Assembly (NCBI GenBank): GCA_963705495.1
Contig: CAVPJQ010000005.1
Span: 62,001 to 126,000 of the forward strand
Source of the DNA: DATBVX01 sp963705495
Lineage (GTDB): Bacteria > Pseudomonadota > Gammaproteobacteria > Steroidobacterales > Steroidobacteraceae
Direction of reading: 5' to 3'
DNA length: 64,000 bases
Numbering within the stretch: the stretch's first letter is position 1; the number at the start of each line of letters is the position of its first letter. The notes under the pieces are model-generated. The model was not told the DNA's origin, did no database searches, and saw only the letters and a program-made list of their open reading frames with translations. Positions 1-7,522 of the stretch are shown piece after piece. The position numbers and the translations under genes were made by a program.

Positions 1-275
1 GCCTCATCCGCATAGACCGGCACGAGCTGCATGTCCATGAAGGGGGACTTGCCCGGCTTGTCGAACTTGACGTTCGGCACCATTGCATCGTGCCAATAGA
101 GAACCTTCCGCTCGCCAGACGCGGGCACGGCATCATGCGGGGCGCCTGCCGCAGCCGTCGTTGGTGCCGACAGCATTGCGCGATGTCCCCACCAGTAGCC
201 GACACCTGCGCCCACTGACAGCAATGCGAGCGCAGCGGCCACCCATCTGATCTTGTTCATTCGTGGCAACGTCAT
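1..275 (-). CDS. cusB: CusB-type RND efflux periplasmic adaptor, N-terminal part (cut by window edge)
   Basis: Membrane-fusion subunit of a Cu(I)/Ag(I) CusCBA-type tripartite exporter; it links the inner-membrane RND pump to the outer-membrane channel and binds metal in the periplasm. About 91 residues are present. There is one hydrophobic segment near residues 11-25, then the family signature around YWHDAMVPNVKFDKPGKSPF and MDMQLVPVY, which closely matches the N-terminal region of E. coli CusB. The start ATG at 275 overlaps the stop of the upstream channel gene as ATGA, so the two are translationally coupled; an alternative ATG lies at 260. The rest of the gene and the expected RND pump lie outside the window. 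The family call is firm; copper/silver rather than another metal is inferred from the signature. Confidence 0.85.
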   Translation of the reverse strand, partial: MTLPRMNKIRWVAAALALLSVGAGVGYWWGHRAMLSAPTTAAAGAPHDAVPASGERKVLYWHDAMVPNVKFDKPGKSPFMDMQLVPVYADE

Positions 276-1546
276 GGCGAGGCTCCCGAGTCGTGCAGAA
301 AGTGCAGGAAGATCCAGGCGCGTGCGACTGCACCCTTGAGCTCGACAAACTGAAGTTGGGTATCGACTTCTTCAGTCAACGCTTCGACAGCAGTGCGAAG
401 ATCGCCTCGCCCGGCACCATACGACGTCACAGCCGCATGCGACCGATCACTCGCCAGCGGGAGGAGCTCGGTTTCATAGCGCTTGAGGCGCTCACGAGTG
501 CCGCGCCATTCGGCGAGAACCGCCCGAACTTCCGCCGTGTGCATGCGGATTTCCGCATCGCGCTCCGCCTCCTGCGCGCGCACCACGGCAAGCTTTTCGG
601 CGATGACGGGATCTTGCCGGTGCGCGCCGAAAAACGGCAGACCAACCCGGAACTCGAGAGACATCATGTCGGAGAACTCGGAACCGCGTGCCTGATAACT
701 GAGCTCCGCGCTCCAATCCGGGCGCTTCTCGGCGCGTGCGAGCTCGACGTCGGTCTTCGCTGCGTCGAGCTGCGCGATCAATGGAGCAAGTGGCGCGTGG
801 TCTGGTACCGCAGACAGCAGCGCGTCCGGCGAATGTCCCAATTCAAGGTCGGTCGGAATCGGTGCGAGGGGCCGATCGGCGGCATCGCCTGCCCAGCGCG
901 CGAGCTCCGCCCGCCGCGCCTCGACGGCTTGATCAAGTGCAGAAGTGCGCTCGTCGAGCCGCGCAACCGTGGACTGCGCCGCGAGTGCCTCTGCTGCGCT
1001 GGTACGACCAGCCGCAAGCGCGGCTCGGGCGGCCGCGGCCTGTAATTCTGTCTCGGCCTTCAGCTCGCGCAGGCGCGCGCGCGATTCCTCGGCCACCGCG
1101 GCCCCAATCCACGCTTCCGCGGTCGCGCGAGCGACTTCGAAACGGGTCTTGCGCACTTGCGCTCGCGCAACGGTGATCTCTTCCTCCGCTCGCTCGCCTT
1201 GCAAGCGGCGCTTTTCGCCATTGGGGAAGGTCTGCATGACCCCGATCCGGCGCATCGTCATGAAATCGTCCGTCAAGGAGAAGCGCTCGGTGGTGTTGAT
1301 GGGGAGGTTGTCCACTGCCGCTACAAGTTCCGGGTCCGGCAGCCGCCCTGCGCTCGGCGCCACCGCTTCGGCCGCCTCAAGTGTCGCCACTGACGCGGCA
1401 AGCTGTGGTGTCTCTTCGAGAGCACGATCGATCGCTTCGTCGAGCGACAGCGGTTCGGTCTGCGCCCGCAGGCCAGGAATCCATGTGAGTACCGTGAAAC
1501 TCAGCACGGCAGCGACTGCGTGCCGAAGCAAATGAAACCTGGTCAT
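272..1546 (-). CDS. TolC-family outer-membrane efflux channel (CusC/CzcC-like)
   Basis: Outer-membrane channel of a heavy-metal RND system. The protein has 424 residues with an N-terminal signal peptide (hydrophobic stretch ending near the LRAQ site), then the TolC repeat start with LSLDEAIDRALEETPQL and long Ala/Glu/Arg-rich helical stretches that form the periplasmic coiled coils. ATG at 1546 is preferred because TGAGGT lies about 8 bases upstream; a longer reading to 1591 adds residues without signal-peptide character. It lacks an evident lipobox, unlike E. coli CusC. It overlaps the cusB homologue downstream by 4 bases, so they form one operon. TolC proteins are poor guides to substrate; metal export is inferred from the neighbour. 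Confidence 0.88.
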   Translation of the reverse strand: MTRFHLLRHAVAAVLSFTVLTWIPGLRAQTEPLSLDEAIDRALEETPQLAASVATLEAAEAVAPSAGRLPDPELVAAVDNLPINTTERFSLTDDFMTMRRIGVMQTFPNGEKRRLQGERAEEEITVARAQVRKTRFEVARATAEAWIGAAVAEESRARLRELKAETELQAAAARAALAAGRTSAAEALAAQSTVARLDERTSALDQAVEARRAELARWAGDAADRPLAPIPTDLELGHSPDALLSAVPDHAPLAPLIAQLDAAKTDVELARAEKRPDWSAELSYQARGSEFSDMMSLEFRVGLPFFGAHRQDPVIAEKLAVVRAQEAERDAEIRMHTAEVRAVLAEWRGTRERLKRYETELLPLASDRSHAAVTSYGAGRGDLRTAVEALTEEVDTQLQFVELKGAVARAWIFLHFLHDSGASP

Positions 1547-1659
1547 GACAGCAAACCTCAATCCGTTTGATGACGTCACGCACGCGCGCACGGAGCACGC
1601 GTCGAGCGAAACAGGATCAGGGAGTCAGCGTCCGCAGGAAAGCGGACGCTAGTGAGGTG

Positions 1660-2064
1660 CTACAAGCGGAGGCGTCCGGTGCGTAGGTACGTCGGGGCGC
1701 CGAACAACGATGTGGAACCAGCGAATCGCGGTCGTAGGTCAAACCCGCCCAACGATTGGCTCGGACTCTTATTCTCACGAGCCGCAATGGGCGGTGGATC
1801 TGCGCCGCCGGCCGCCTCATCGGAGGCCTTTGTATCACTCTTCAGGATCGCAGCTGCAAGCGGCTCGCTTATCGGTGTGGAGGCACAGCAATGCTGAGCA
1901 GCTGATGCGGCTCCGCTGGCCGAAACTGAATCGTGATTGCATGGAGCATGCATACCCGGCGGGCAACAGTCGGAAGCCGGTGAGTGCATTGCGCAGGCAA
2001 GTAATGGCTCCGCGGCCCCAAGGAGGCCAAGCCAGAGTGCGGAGACAAGCAAGAAACGACGCAT
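1660..2064 (-). CDS. Small exported Cys-rich protein next to metal efflux genes
   Basis: A 134-residue protein of unknown function. A signal peptide is clear (MRRFLLVSALWLGLLGAAEP...). The mature part opens with a Cys/His/Met-rich segment: Cys at about residues 24, 33, 34 and 42, Met/His in the DCCPPGMHAPCNH stretch, and a second HCC at 58-60. The middle is low-complexity Ala/Ser/Pro and the C-terminus ends YLRTGRLRL. It precedes the TolC/CusB genes on the same strand with a gap of about 110 bases, so it probably belongs to the same metal-response unit. Soft thiol and thioether ligands would suit Cu(I)/Ag(I) or Hg binding, but that is inference. ATG at 2064 was chosen because it starts the signal peptide; longer in-frame readings add non-hydrophobic residues. 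Confidence 0.6.
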   Translation of the reverse strand: MRRFLLVSALWLGLLGAAEPLLACAMHSPASDCCPPGMHAPCNHDSVSASGAASAAQHCCASTPISEPLAAAILKSDTKASDEAAGGADPPPIAARENKSPSQSLGGFDLRPRFAGSTSLFGAPTYLRTGRLRL

Positions 2065-2237
2065 TGCGATATCTACTCTCGAACACGCTACCACGACCCC
2101 GCCCTTCGGAGAAGGTCGGCCTGCACCCGGAGTCAAGATGAGGACGAGTGCGGACAACTTGGATACTGGAGGGTCGGCGCAAGGCGCCTTCGCGGTGGCA
2201 TCATGACAGCTGGACTGCTCATACGGAGGTCATCGTC

Positions 2238-2867
2238 GTGACGGACCAATCTCCTGATCGGCAGAAGCACTGGCAGAAGGTGTTCCAGACCAAGGCAGCC
2301 GACTCGGTCAGCTGGTATCGGCGACACTTGGACGTTTCCCTCGAGCTGCTCGAACTGGCTGGCCTGTCGGTGCAGTCTCGACTGATCGATATCGGCGGCG
2401 GCGCCTCGACACTCGTGGACGATTTGCTGGATCGAGGCTTGGTGGGCGTTACCGTTTTGGACATCTCGGCGGAGGCGCTCGCCATTCCGCAAGCGCGACT
2501 TGGGGAGCGAGCCCATGAGGTGAGTTGGATAGTCGGTGATGTGCTGCACGCTGGGTTACCCACAGGCGGGTTCGACTTCTGGCACGACCGAGCGGTATTT
2601 CATTTCCTCACCGATCCGGCCGACGCCGCAAAATATGCGCAACAGGCGGCACTCGCCGTGAAGCCGGGCGGAGATGCCGTGATTGGAGGGTTCGCGCCTG
2701 ACGGGCCGGAGCGATGCACCGGTTTGCCCGTCGCGAGGCGATCTGCGGAGGACATCGCTCGGATACTTGCGCCCGTCTTCAGCCTTCAGGAAACGCGTGC
2801 GGAGCGGCACTTGACGCCCGCTGGCGCAGTGCAGCCGTTCGCATATGCACTATTGAAGCGAAGGTGA
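2238..2867 (+). CDS. Class I SAM-dependent methyltransferase
   Basis: A 209-residue soluble methyltransferase. The SAM-binding motif I reads LIDIGGGASTLVDDLL, followed by an acidic residue ending strand 2 (VLDIS), a motif II/III region with WIVGDV and the FDFWHDRAVFHFL segment, and a post-motif KPGGDAVIGGF. The start is GTG at 2238 with a strong ribosome-binding site (ACGGAGGT at 2223-2230, spacing 7); longer readings upstream lack one. The F-WHDRAVFHFLTD pattern is common in small methyltransferases annotated near thiol or metalloid methylation, but the substrate cannot be told from sequence. It is divergent from the Cys-rich metal-associated gene, with about 170 bases between them that could hold both promoters. 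Confidence 0.82.
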   Translation: MTDQSPDRQKHWQKVFQTKAADSVSWYRRHLDVSLELLELAGLSVQSRLIDIGGGASTLVDDLLDRGLVGVTVLDISAEALAIPQARLGERAHEVSWIVGDVLHAGLPTGGFDFWHDRAVFHFLTDPADAAKYAQQAALAVKPGGDAVIGGFAPDGPERCTGLPVARRSAEDIARILAPVFSLQETRAERHLTPAGAVQPFAYALLKRR

Positions 2868-3323
2868 CCGACGCGCTTGTGGTGTTGTTTGCTGCGAATT
2901 ACCCGCTGACGATCGCCGGCTGAGTGGGTGGGCCAGCCTCGAGCAAGCGCAGAAACCACCGATTCCACTTTGGTGGCTGAATTCGGCCTTGAAACGGCTT
3001 CCCTGCTCGCAGTTTCGGGAATGCCGGAACGTTTGGTAGCGGGCGCAGGATTTAGCACTTTCTTGAGTGCCGGATCACCGCTGTGCCGCCAGTCAGGGCA
3101 ACTCCACCGCCGAAACCTGCCGGGCCGTTTCCGATGATCGTCATACGTTCAACTTCCAGGAGGCCAGCGAGGTTTAAGTCTCTTCCCGGCTCGCAGAAGT
3201 CGAGGCGGCACGAAGCTGTCGATTTTGAGTTCGTCTCGACCGGCGGGGCAACCTTGGCTTTCGGAAAGTTCCTGATGGCGCTTCGGGCAGACCCGGGCGA
3301 TCATAGGGCAGACGGAATCGAGC
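2868..3323 (+). other. Intergenic stretch of 456 bases with no recognisable gene
   Basis: No reading frame here has a plausible start, ribosome-binding site and protein-like composition. Two small inverted repeats are visible: CCACC (2956-2960) with GGTGG (2972-2976), and GCACT (3055-3059) with AGTGC (3066-3070). Neither is followed by a T-run, so they are not convincing terminators. The second superficially resembles half of a CIRCE element but the spacing is wrong. The promoter of the CBS-domain gene probably lies in the last 150 bases, though no good -35/-10 pair was found. Confidence 0.4.
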
Positions 3324-3776
3324 ATGAAACCCATACCGCAGATAGTCGCGTTCATGACGCCATTTCCCTATTCGATCGACATCGATGCCCCGCTGTCGCA
3401 AGCGCGAGTGTTCATGCAGCGTCGCCGCATTCGCCACCTGCCAGTGACGTCGCAGGGAGCGATCGTGGGAATGCTCACCGACCGTGATATCAAGCTGGTG
3501 CTGGGTCCGGACTTTGCCTACCCGCCCGAGAAGGAGCTCAAGGTCAGCGACGTGTGTGTAAAGGATCCCTACATCGTGCCTGCCTCGACGCCGGTCGCGG
3601 CCGTAGCGCACGAGATGGCAGAGCGACACATTGGTTCTGCAATCATCACGAAGAATGGAAAATTGGTAGGCGTGTTCACGTCCACCGATGCCTGCCGAGC
3701 TCTCGCGCAGCTGCTCAAGCCCCCGAGTAAGAGGCCACCGTCAGTCAGGCTGAAGAAAGCCACTCGCGCCAGTTGA
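3324..3776 (+). CDS. Two-CBS-domain protein
   Basis: A 150-residue stand-alone CBS pair. The first CBS repeat covers about residues 10-70 (MTPFPYSIDIDAPLSQARVF... RHLPVTSQGAIVGMLTDRDI). The second covers about 78-135 (PYIVPASTPVAAVAHEMAERHIGSAIITKNGKLVGVFTSTDACRAL). CBS pairs bind adenine nucleotides such as AMP, ATP or SAM and report energy state. The C-terminal 15 residues are basic. It is followed 139 bases later by an Hsp20 gene on the same strand; CBS proteins and small heat-shock proteins often sit together in stress or low-oxygen gene sets. A partner protein cannot be named. Confidence 0.85.
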   Translation: MKPIPQIVAFMTPFPYSIDIDAPLSQARVFMQRRRIRHLPVTSQGAIVGMLTDRDIKLVLGPDFAYPPEKELKVSDVCVKDPYIVPASTPVAAVAHEMAERHIGSAIITKNGKLVGVFTSTDACRALAQLLKPPSKRPPSVRLKKATRAS

Positions 3777-3791
3777 GCCGCTATCGGCGCG

Positions 3792-3810
3792 CCTACGGCA
3801 AATACGTAGG
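3792..3810 (+). promoter_or_regulatory. Inverted repeat CCTACG-N7-CGTAGG upstream of hsp20
   Basis: A perfect 6-bp inverted repeat (arms 3792-3797 and 3805-3810, 7-base spacer GCAAATA) lies 16 bases after the CBS-gene stop and about 105 bases before the hsp20 start. No T-run follows, so a dyad operator is more likely than a terminator. TACGTA-type cores are typical of NarL/FixJ-family response regulators; that link is inference. Confidence 0.35.
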
Positions 3811-3857
3811 GACTTGTACGAATGGTCGGCGCATCGCGGATCCATCATCATTTTTCT

Positions 3858-3877
3858 GCGGCCGGGGGCCCGGCCGC
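3858..3877 (+). promoter_or_regulatory. GC-only hairpin in the hsp20 leader
   Basis: Perfect inverted repeat GCGGCCGGG (3858-3866) with CCCGGCCGC (3869-3877), about 27 bases before the hsp20 ribosome-binding site. The T-run (TTTTT) precedes rather than follows it, so it does not look like a terminator for plus-strand transcription. It could stabilise or gate the hsp20 mRNA leader. It is too stable and too far from the GAGGAGG site to be a standard ROSE thermometer. Confidence 0.35.
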
Positions 3878-3915
3878 CGAAGGGTCCAGGAACCGTTCAG
3901 ACAGAGGAGGGAGCC

Positions 3916-4356
3916 ATGACGAGGTTAATCACAACGTGGCGTCCGTTCCGCGAGATAGACGAGTTCTTCAGGCCGTTTTACGGGCAGATGCCGACGCTTC
4001 GCGAGTTCGACAAGGAGCTCGAGGCAGGCTGGGTGCCCGTGACGGATATCGTGGAGCTGGAGAAGGAGTTCCTCATTAAGCTGGATCTCCCCGACGTGAA
4101 GCGTGAGGACGTCCAGGTGTACGCGAAGGAAGGCGATATCGTGATCAAGGGCATTCGGAAGTTCGAGCGCGACGTGAAGGACATCAAGGTCCTGCGCCGC
4201 GAGACCTTCTACGGTGAGTTCGAGCGCATGTTCGCGCTGCCCGAGAACGTGGACGTGAATGCCATCAAGGCCGAATGCAAGGACGGAGTGCTTCGGGTTC
4301 ACCTGCCGAAGCTCGAAGTTGAGGCGACGAAGCCGCTGAAGATCACGGTTCAATAG
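3916..4356 (+). CDS. Hsp20/alpha-crystallin small heat-shock protein
   Basis: A 146-residue ATP-independent holdase that binds unfolding cytosolic proteins. The alpha-crystallin domain spans about residues 37-135, from WVPVTDIVELEKEFLIKLDLPDVKREDVQV to the A-x-x-x-(N)GVL signature here read as AECKDGVLRVHLPK. The N-terminal arm (MTRLITTWRPFREIDEFF) is of the class found in stand-alone bacterial Hsp20s. A short C-terminal tail with KPLKITVQ follows, with the I-x-V oligomerisation motif (ITV) present. ATG at 3916 has a strong GAGGAGG 5 bases upstream; an upstream in-frame ATG at 3814 would add an unrelated leader. No sigma-32 promoter was recognised. Confidence 0.92.
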   Translation: MTRLITTWRPFREIDEFFRPFYGQMPTLREFDKELEAGWVPVTDIVELEKEFLIKLDLPDVKREDVQVYAKEGDIVIKGIRKFERDVKDIKVLRRETFYGEFERMFALPENVDVNAIKAECKDGVLRVHLPKLEVEATKPLKITVQ

Positions 4357-4367
4357 CAAGTGCAGTA

Positions 4368-4400
4368 GTGCACGGAGCACCGAAAGGTGCAAAGGTGCAC
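4368..4400 (+). repeat. Stem-loop just after hsp20
   Basis: Starting 12 bases after the hsp20 stop: GCACC-GAAA-GGTGC (4377-4390), a 5-bp stem capped by a GNRA-type GAAA tetraloop, flanked by GTGCAC at 4368-4373 and 4395-4400. It probably forms the 3' end structure of the hsp20 transcript, but it lacks the U-tract of an intrinsic terminator. Confidence 0.4.
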
Positions 4401-4515
4401 AGAGCAGGCCGGCGGCGCCTCACCATTGAGACGCGTGACCGGCCTTGCCGTTTCTGTGGGCGGCTCCGCGCACAGCAGCGATGGCTCTGCGCGCTTGGTT
4501 TGGTGGCCGGCACTC

Positions 4516-5985
4516 TCACCGCAGGGCGTGTGCTACGAGATACGCCGAACAGCAGGTCTGAGCGACGAGATTGAAAAGCCAGCCGGGAACCACGCCGAGC
4601 ACCAGCACCGCGAGCCCGTTGAGACTCAGCATGAAGCGCATCGAGCGATCCGCCTCGATGGGGCTCGTGTCCTGTGGGTCATCGAAATACATCAGCTTCA
4701 CGATGCGGATGTAGTAGAAGGCGCCGATCACCGAGAAGAACACGGCTACGGCAGCGAGCCACGTCATGCCCTGGTCCAGCACCGCGAGGATGACGTAGAA
4801 CTTCGCGAAGAAACCGATGAAGGGCGGCACGCCCGCCGTTGAGAACATCAACATCAGCATCACTGCGGCAAACCACGGGCTGCGCTGGCCGAGACCCTTG
4901 AAGTCATCGAGCTGGTCTGCCTCGAATCCCTGGCGACTGAGCAGCAGGATCATGCCGAAGGAACCGAGCGCCATGATCACGTACGAAAGCGTGTAGAACA
5001 TGGCCGCCTGATAGCCCTGCTGCGTACCGGCGAGAATGCCAAGCAGGATGAAGCCGACGTGCGAGATGGTCGAATACGCCAGCATGCGCTTGAGGTTGGT
5101 CTGTGCGATCGCGACCACGTTGCCCAAGGCCATCGACAGCACCGAGAGGATCGTGAGCATGTCGGACCAGGCCGAGCCCGTCGCCGCCAGGCCTTCCGCA
5201 AGCACCCGGATCGCGAATGCGAACGATGCGATCTTCGGCGCCGATCCCAGGAACAGCGTCACCGACGTGGGTGCTCCGTGGTACACGTCCGGGATCCACA
5301 TGTGGAACGGTACCGCACCGAACTTGAATGCGACGCCGACGACGATAAATGCGACCCCGAACAAGAGCCCAACATCATTCGCGGAGCTCTCCGTGAGCGT
5401 GCGGGCCACGTCGTCGAGTGCGAAGGTTCCCGTCACGCCGTAGATGATCGAAATGCCATAGAGCAAAGTCCCGGAAGCAATCGCGCCCAGCACGAAGTAC
5501 TTCATCGCGGCTTCCGCCGATACGCCCGACTCGCGGTTGAAGGCCACCATCGCGTAAAGCGCCAGCGCCTGCAGCTCCACTCCCAGGTAGATCGTCAGGA
5601 GGCTGTTGCCCGAGATGATCACCATGATGCCGAGCATCGCGAGGAGCGACAGCACGTAGTACTCGCCGCGGAACAGCTCACGCTTGGTGAGATAGCTGCG
5701 CGCGTACAGGAGCGCGACGCCCACGACGAGGTAGAGGAACAGTTTCAGCACATCGCCCATCGGGTCGGCAACGAACATGCCGTTGAACGTCGTCACCCGC
5801 TCGCTCACGCCGGAGACATACGTCGTGATGAGCGCCGCGCCCGCAAGGGTCGCAAGTGTCAGTGTCGCTGTGACCCAACGCTGCGCGTCGCTCAAAAACA
5901 GATCGATGAGCAGGATGAGGCAGGCCGCCGCGAGAACGAACAGCTCGGCGTATGCGGGGACCAGGTTGATTACCGTGAAATCCAT
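4516..5985 (-). CDS. nuoN: NADH-quinone oxidoreductase subunit N
   Basis: Antiporter-like proton-pumping subunit of complex I in the inner membrane. It has 489 residues and about 14 transmembrane helices, close to the usual length. The proton-channel core KFGAVPFHMWIPDVYHGAPTS carries the conserved Lys and His of the TM7-8 region, and the second half has NLKRMLAYSTISHVGF with the conserved Lys. It is the last gene of the nuo operon, 3 bases after nuoM. No intrinsic terminator was found downstream; the next 159 bases to hsp20 hold no gene. Confidence 0.97.
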   Translation of the reverse strand: MDFTVINLVPAYAELFVLAAACLILLIDLFLSDAQRWVTATLTLATLAGAALITTYVSGVSERVTTFNGMFVADPMGDVLKLFLYLVVGVALLYARSYLTKRELFRGEYYVLSLLAMLGIMVIISGNSLLTIYLGVELQALALYAMVAFNRESGVSAEAAMKYFVLGAIASGTLLYGISIIYGVTGTFALDDVARTLTESSANDVGLLFGVAFIVVGVAFKFGAVPFHMWIPDVYHGAPTSVTLFLGSAPKIASFAFAIRVLAEGLAATGSAWSDMLTILSVLSMALGNVVAIAQTNLKRMLAYSTISHVGFILLGILAGTQQGYQAAMFYTLSYVIMALGSFGMILLLSRQGFEADQLDDFKGLGQRSPWFAAVMLMLMFSTAGVPPFIGFFAKFYVILAVLDQGMTWLAAVAVFFSVIGAFYYIRIVKLMYFDDPQDTSPIEADRSMRFMLSLNGLAVLVLGVVPGWLFNLVAQTCCSAYLVAHALR

Positions 5986-5988
5986 GCG

Positions 5989-7509
5989 TCAGCTTCCGAG
6001 CTTCGACATCGTGATCTGCTGCACCAGGTGCTCGACCGTGCCGTGCATGCTGTCCAGGAGCGGTGCGGGCCATACTCCCAGTAGCAGAACCGCGATCGCG
6101 AGTACGCCGAGTACCAGGAACTCACGTGGATTGAGATCCTTGAGAGACGCGACGCCGTCGTTGGCGATCGGGCCGAAGATCACCCGCTTGACGAGCCACA
6201 GCGTGTAGGAGGCGCCCAGCACCAAGGTCGTGCCGGCGAGCACTGCGTACCAGATGTTTGCCTTGAAGCTCGCGACGATGACCAGGAACTCTCCGACGAA
6301 CCCCGAGGTCGCGGGCAGCCCCGAGTTTGCCAGCGCGAAGAGCACCATGAACGCCGCGAACTTCGGCATGGTGTTGATCACCCCGCCATAAGCGCTGATC
6401 TCGCGGCTGTGCAGGCGGTCGTACATCACGCCGACACACAGGAACAACGCGCCCGAGATCAGGCCATGCGAGATCATCTGCACCATCGCGCCGTCGATAC
6501 CCATTGCAGCGCCTCGGAGCATCCCGGTATTCGCATAGATGTCGTACGCGATGAAGGAACCGAGGGTCACGAAGCCCATGTGCGCGATCGAGGAATAGGC
6601 GATCAGCTTCTTCATGTCCTGCTGCACGAGCGCGACGAAGCCGATGTACACGACTGCCACCAGCGACAGCGTGATGATCAGCCAGTCGAGCTCGCGGCTC
6701 GCATCCGGCGTGATGGGCAGGCTGAAACGCAGAAAGCCGTAGCCACCCATCTTCAACATGATCGCGGCCAGGATGACCGAGCCGCCGGTCGGGGCCTCGA
6801 CGTGCGCGTCCGGCAACCAGGTGTGCACCGGGACCATCGGCACCTTCACCGCAAAGGCGAGCAGGAAGGCTAAGAAGATAAGGAGTTGGGCCGTCAGTCC
6901 GAGCGGCTGCGCCTGGAAGGCCGCGATCTCGTAACTGCCACTCTGCAGGTACAGGTAGATCAGAGCGACCAGCATGAACACCGAACCGAGGAAGGTATAG
7001 AGGAAGAACTTGATGGTCGCATACACCCGGCGCGGCCCGCCCCACACGCCGATGATGATGAACATCGGGATCAGCATCGCCTCCCAGAACACATAGAAGA
7101 GGAGTGCGTCCTGGGCCGCGAACACGCCGTTCATCAGCCCTTCCATGATCAGGAACGAGGCGAAATACTGCCCGATACGCTTCTCGATCACAGTCCAACC
7201 GGCAATCACCACTAACACCGTCATGAACGAGGTCAGCAGGATGAGCGGCATCGATATACCGTCGACGCCGAGGTAGTAGTCCGCTTTGAACGCGGTGATC
7301 CACGGGAAGCGTTCGACGAACTGCGGCGCGGCGCTGGCGCCATCGAAGCCCGTGTAGAGCGGAACGCACGCGATGAGCGTCGCCACGGATGCGATGAGCG
7401 CGATCCAACGACCGAGCGGCGCCCTGCCCTCACCAATGATGAGGATCAGCAGCCCCGCTGCGACCGGCAACCAGATCAGAAGGCTCAGCAGCCCCATCCC
7501 GCTCGGCAT
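5989..7509 (-). CDS. nuoM: NADH-quinone oxidoreductase subunit M
   Basis: Proton-pumping antiporter-like subunit of complex I, 506 residues, about 14 transmembrane helices. The conserved membrane Glu is in FYVFWEAMLIPMFIIIG; the Lys/His channel region is KVPMVPVHTWLPDAHVEAPTGG; a second conserved Lys follows in QQDMKKLIAYSSIAHMGFV. ATG at 7509; the gene lies 13 bases after nuoL and 3 bases before nuoN, so it is within one transcript. Nothing unusual. Confidence 0.97.
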   Translation of the reverse strand: MPSGMGLLSLLIWLPVAAGLLILIIGEGRAPLGRWIALIASVATLIACVPLYTGFDGASAAPQFVERFPWITAFKADYYLGVDGISMPLILLTSFMTVLVVIAGWTVIEKRIGQYFASFLIMEGLMNGVFAAQDALLFYVFWEAMLIPMFIIIGVWGGPRRVYATIKFFLYTFLGSVFMLVALIYLYLQSGSYEIAAFQAQPLGLTAQLLIFLAFLLAFAVKVPMVPVHTWLPDAHVEAPTGGSVILAAIMLKMGGYGFLRFSLPITPDASRELDWLIITLSLVAVVYIGFVALVQQDMKKLIAYSSIAHMGFVTLGSFIAYDIYANTGMLRGAAMGIDGAMVQMISHGLISGALFLCVGVMYDRLHSREISAYGGVINTMPKFAAFMVLFALANSGLPATSGFVGEFLVIVASFKANIWYAVLAGTTLVLGASYTLWLVKRVIFGPIANDGVASLKDLNPREFLVLGVLAIAVLLLGVWPAPLLDSMHGTVEHLVQQITMSKLGS

Positions 7510-7522
7510 GATTCTCCTTTTC

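Noticed and set aside
3051..3071. TTAGCACT...GAGTGC resembling a CIRCE operator
   Set aside because: The arms are imperfect and separated by about 4 bases rather than 9, and no heat-shock gene starts nearby.
3858..3877. GC hairpin before hsp20 as an intrinsic terminator of the CBS gene
   Set aside because: The T-run precedes the stem and no T-run follows on either strand in the right place.
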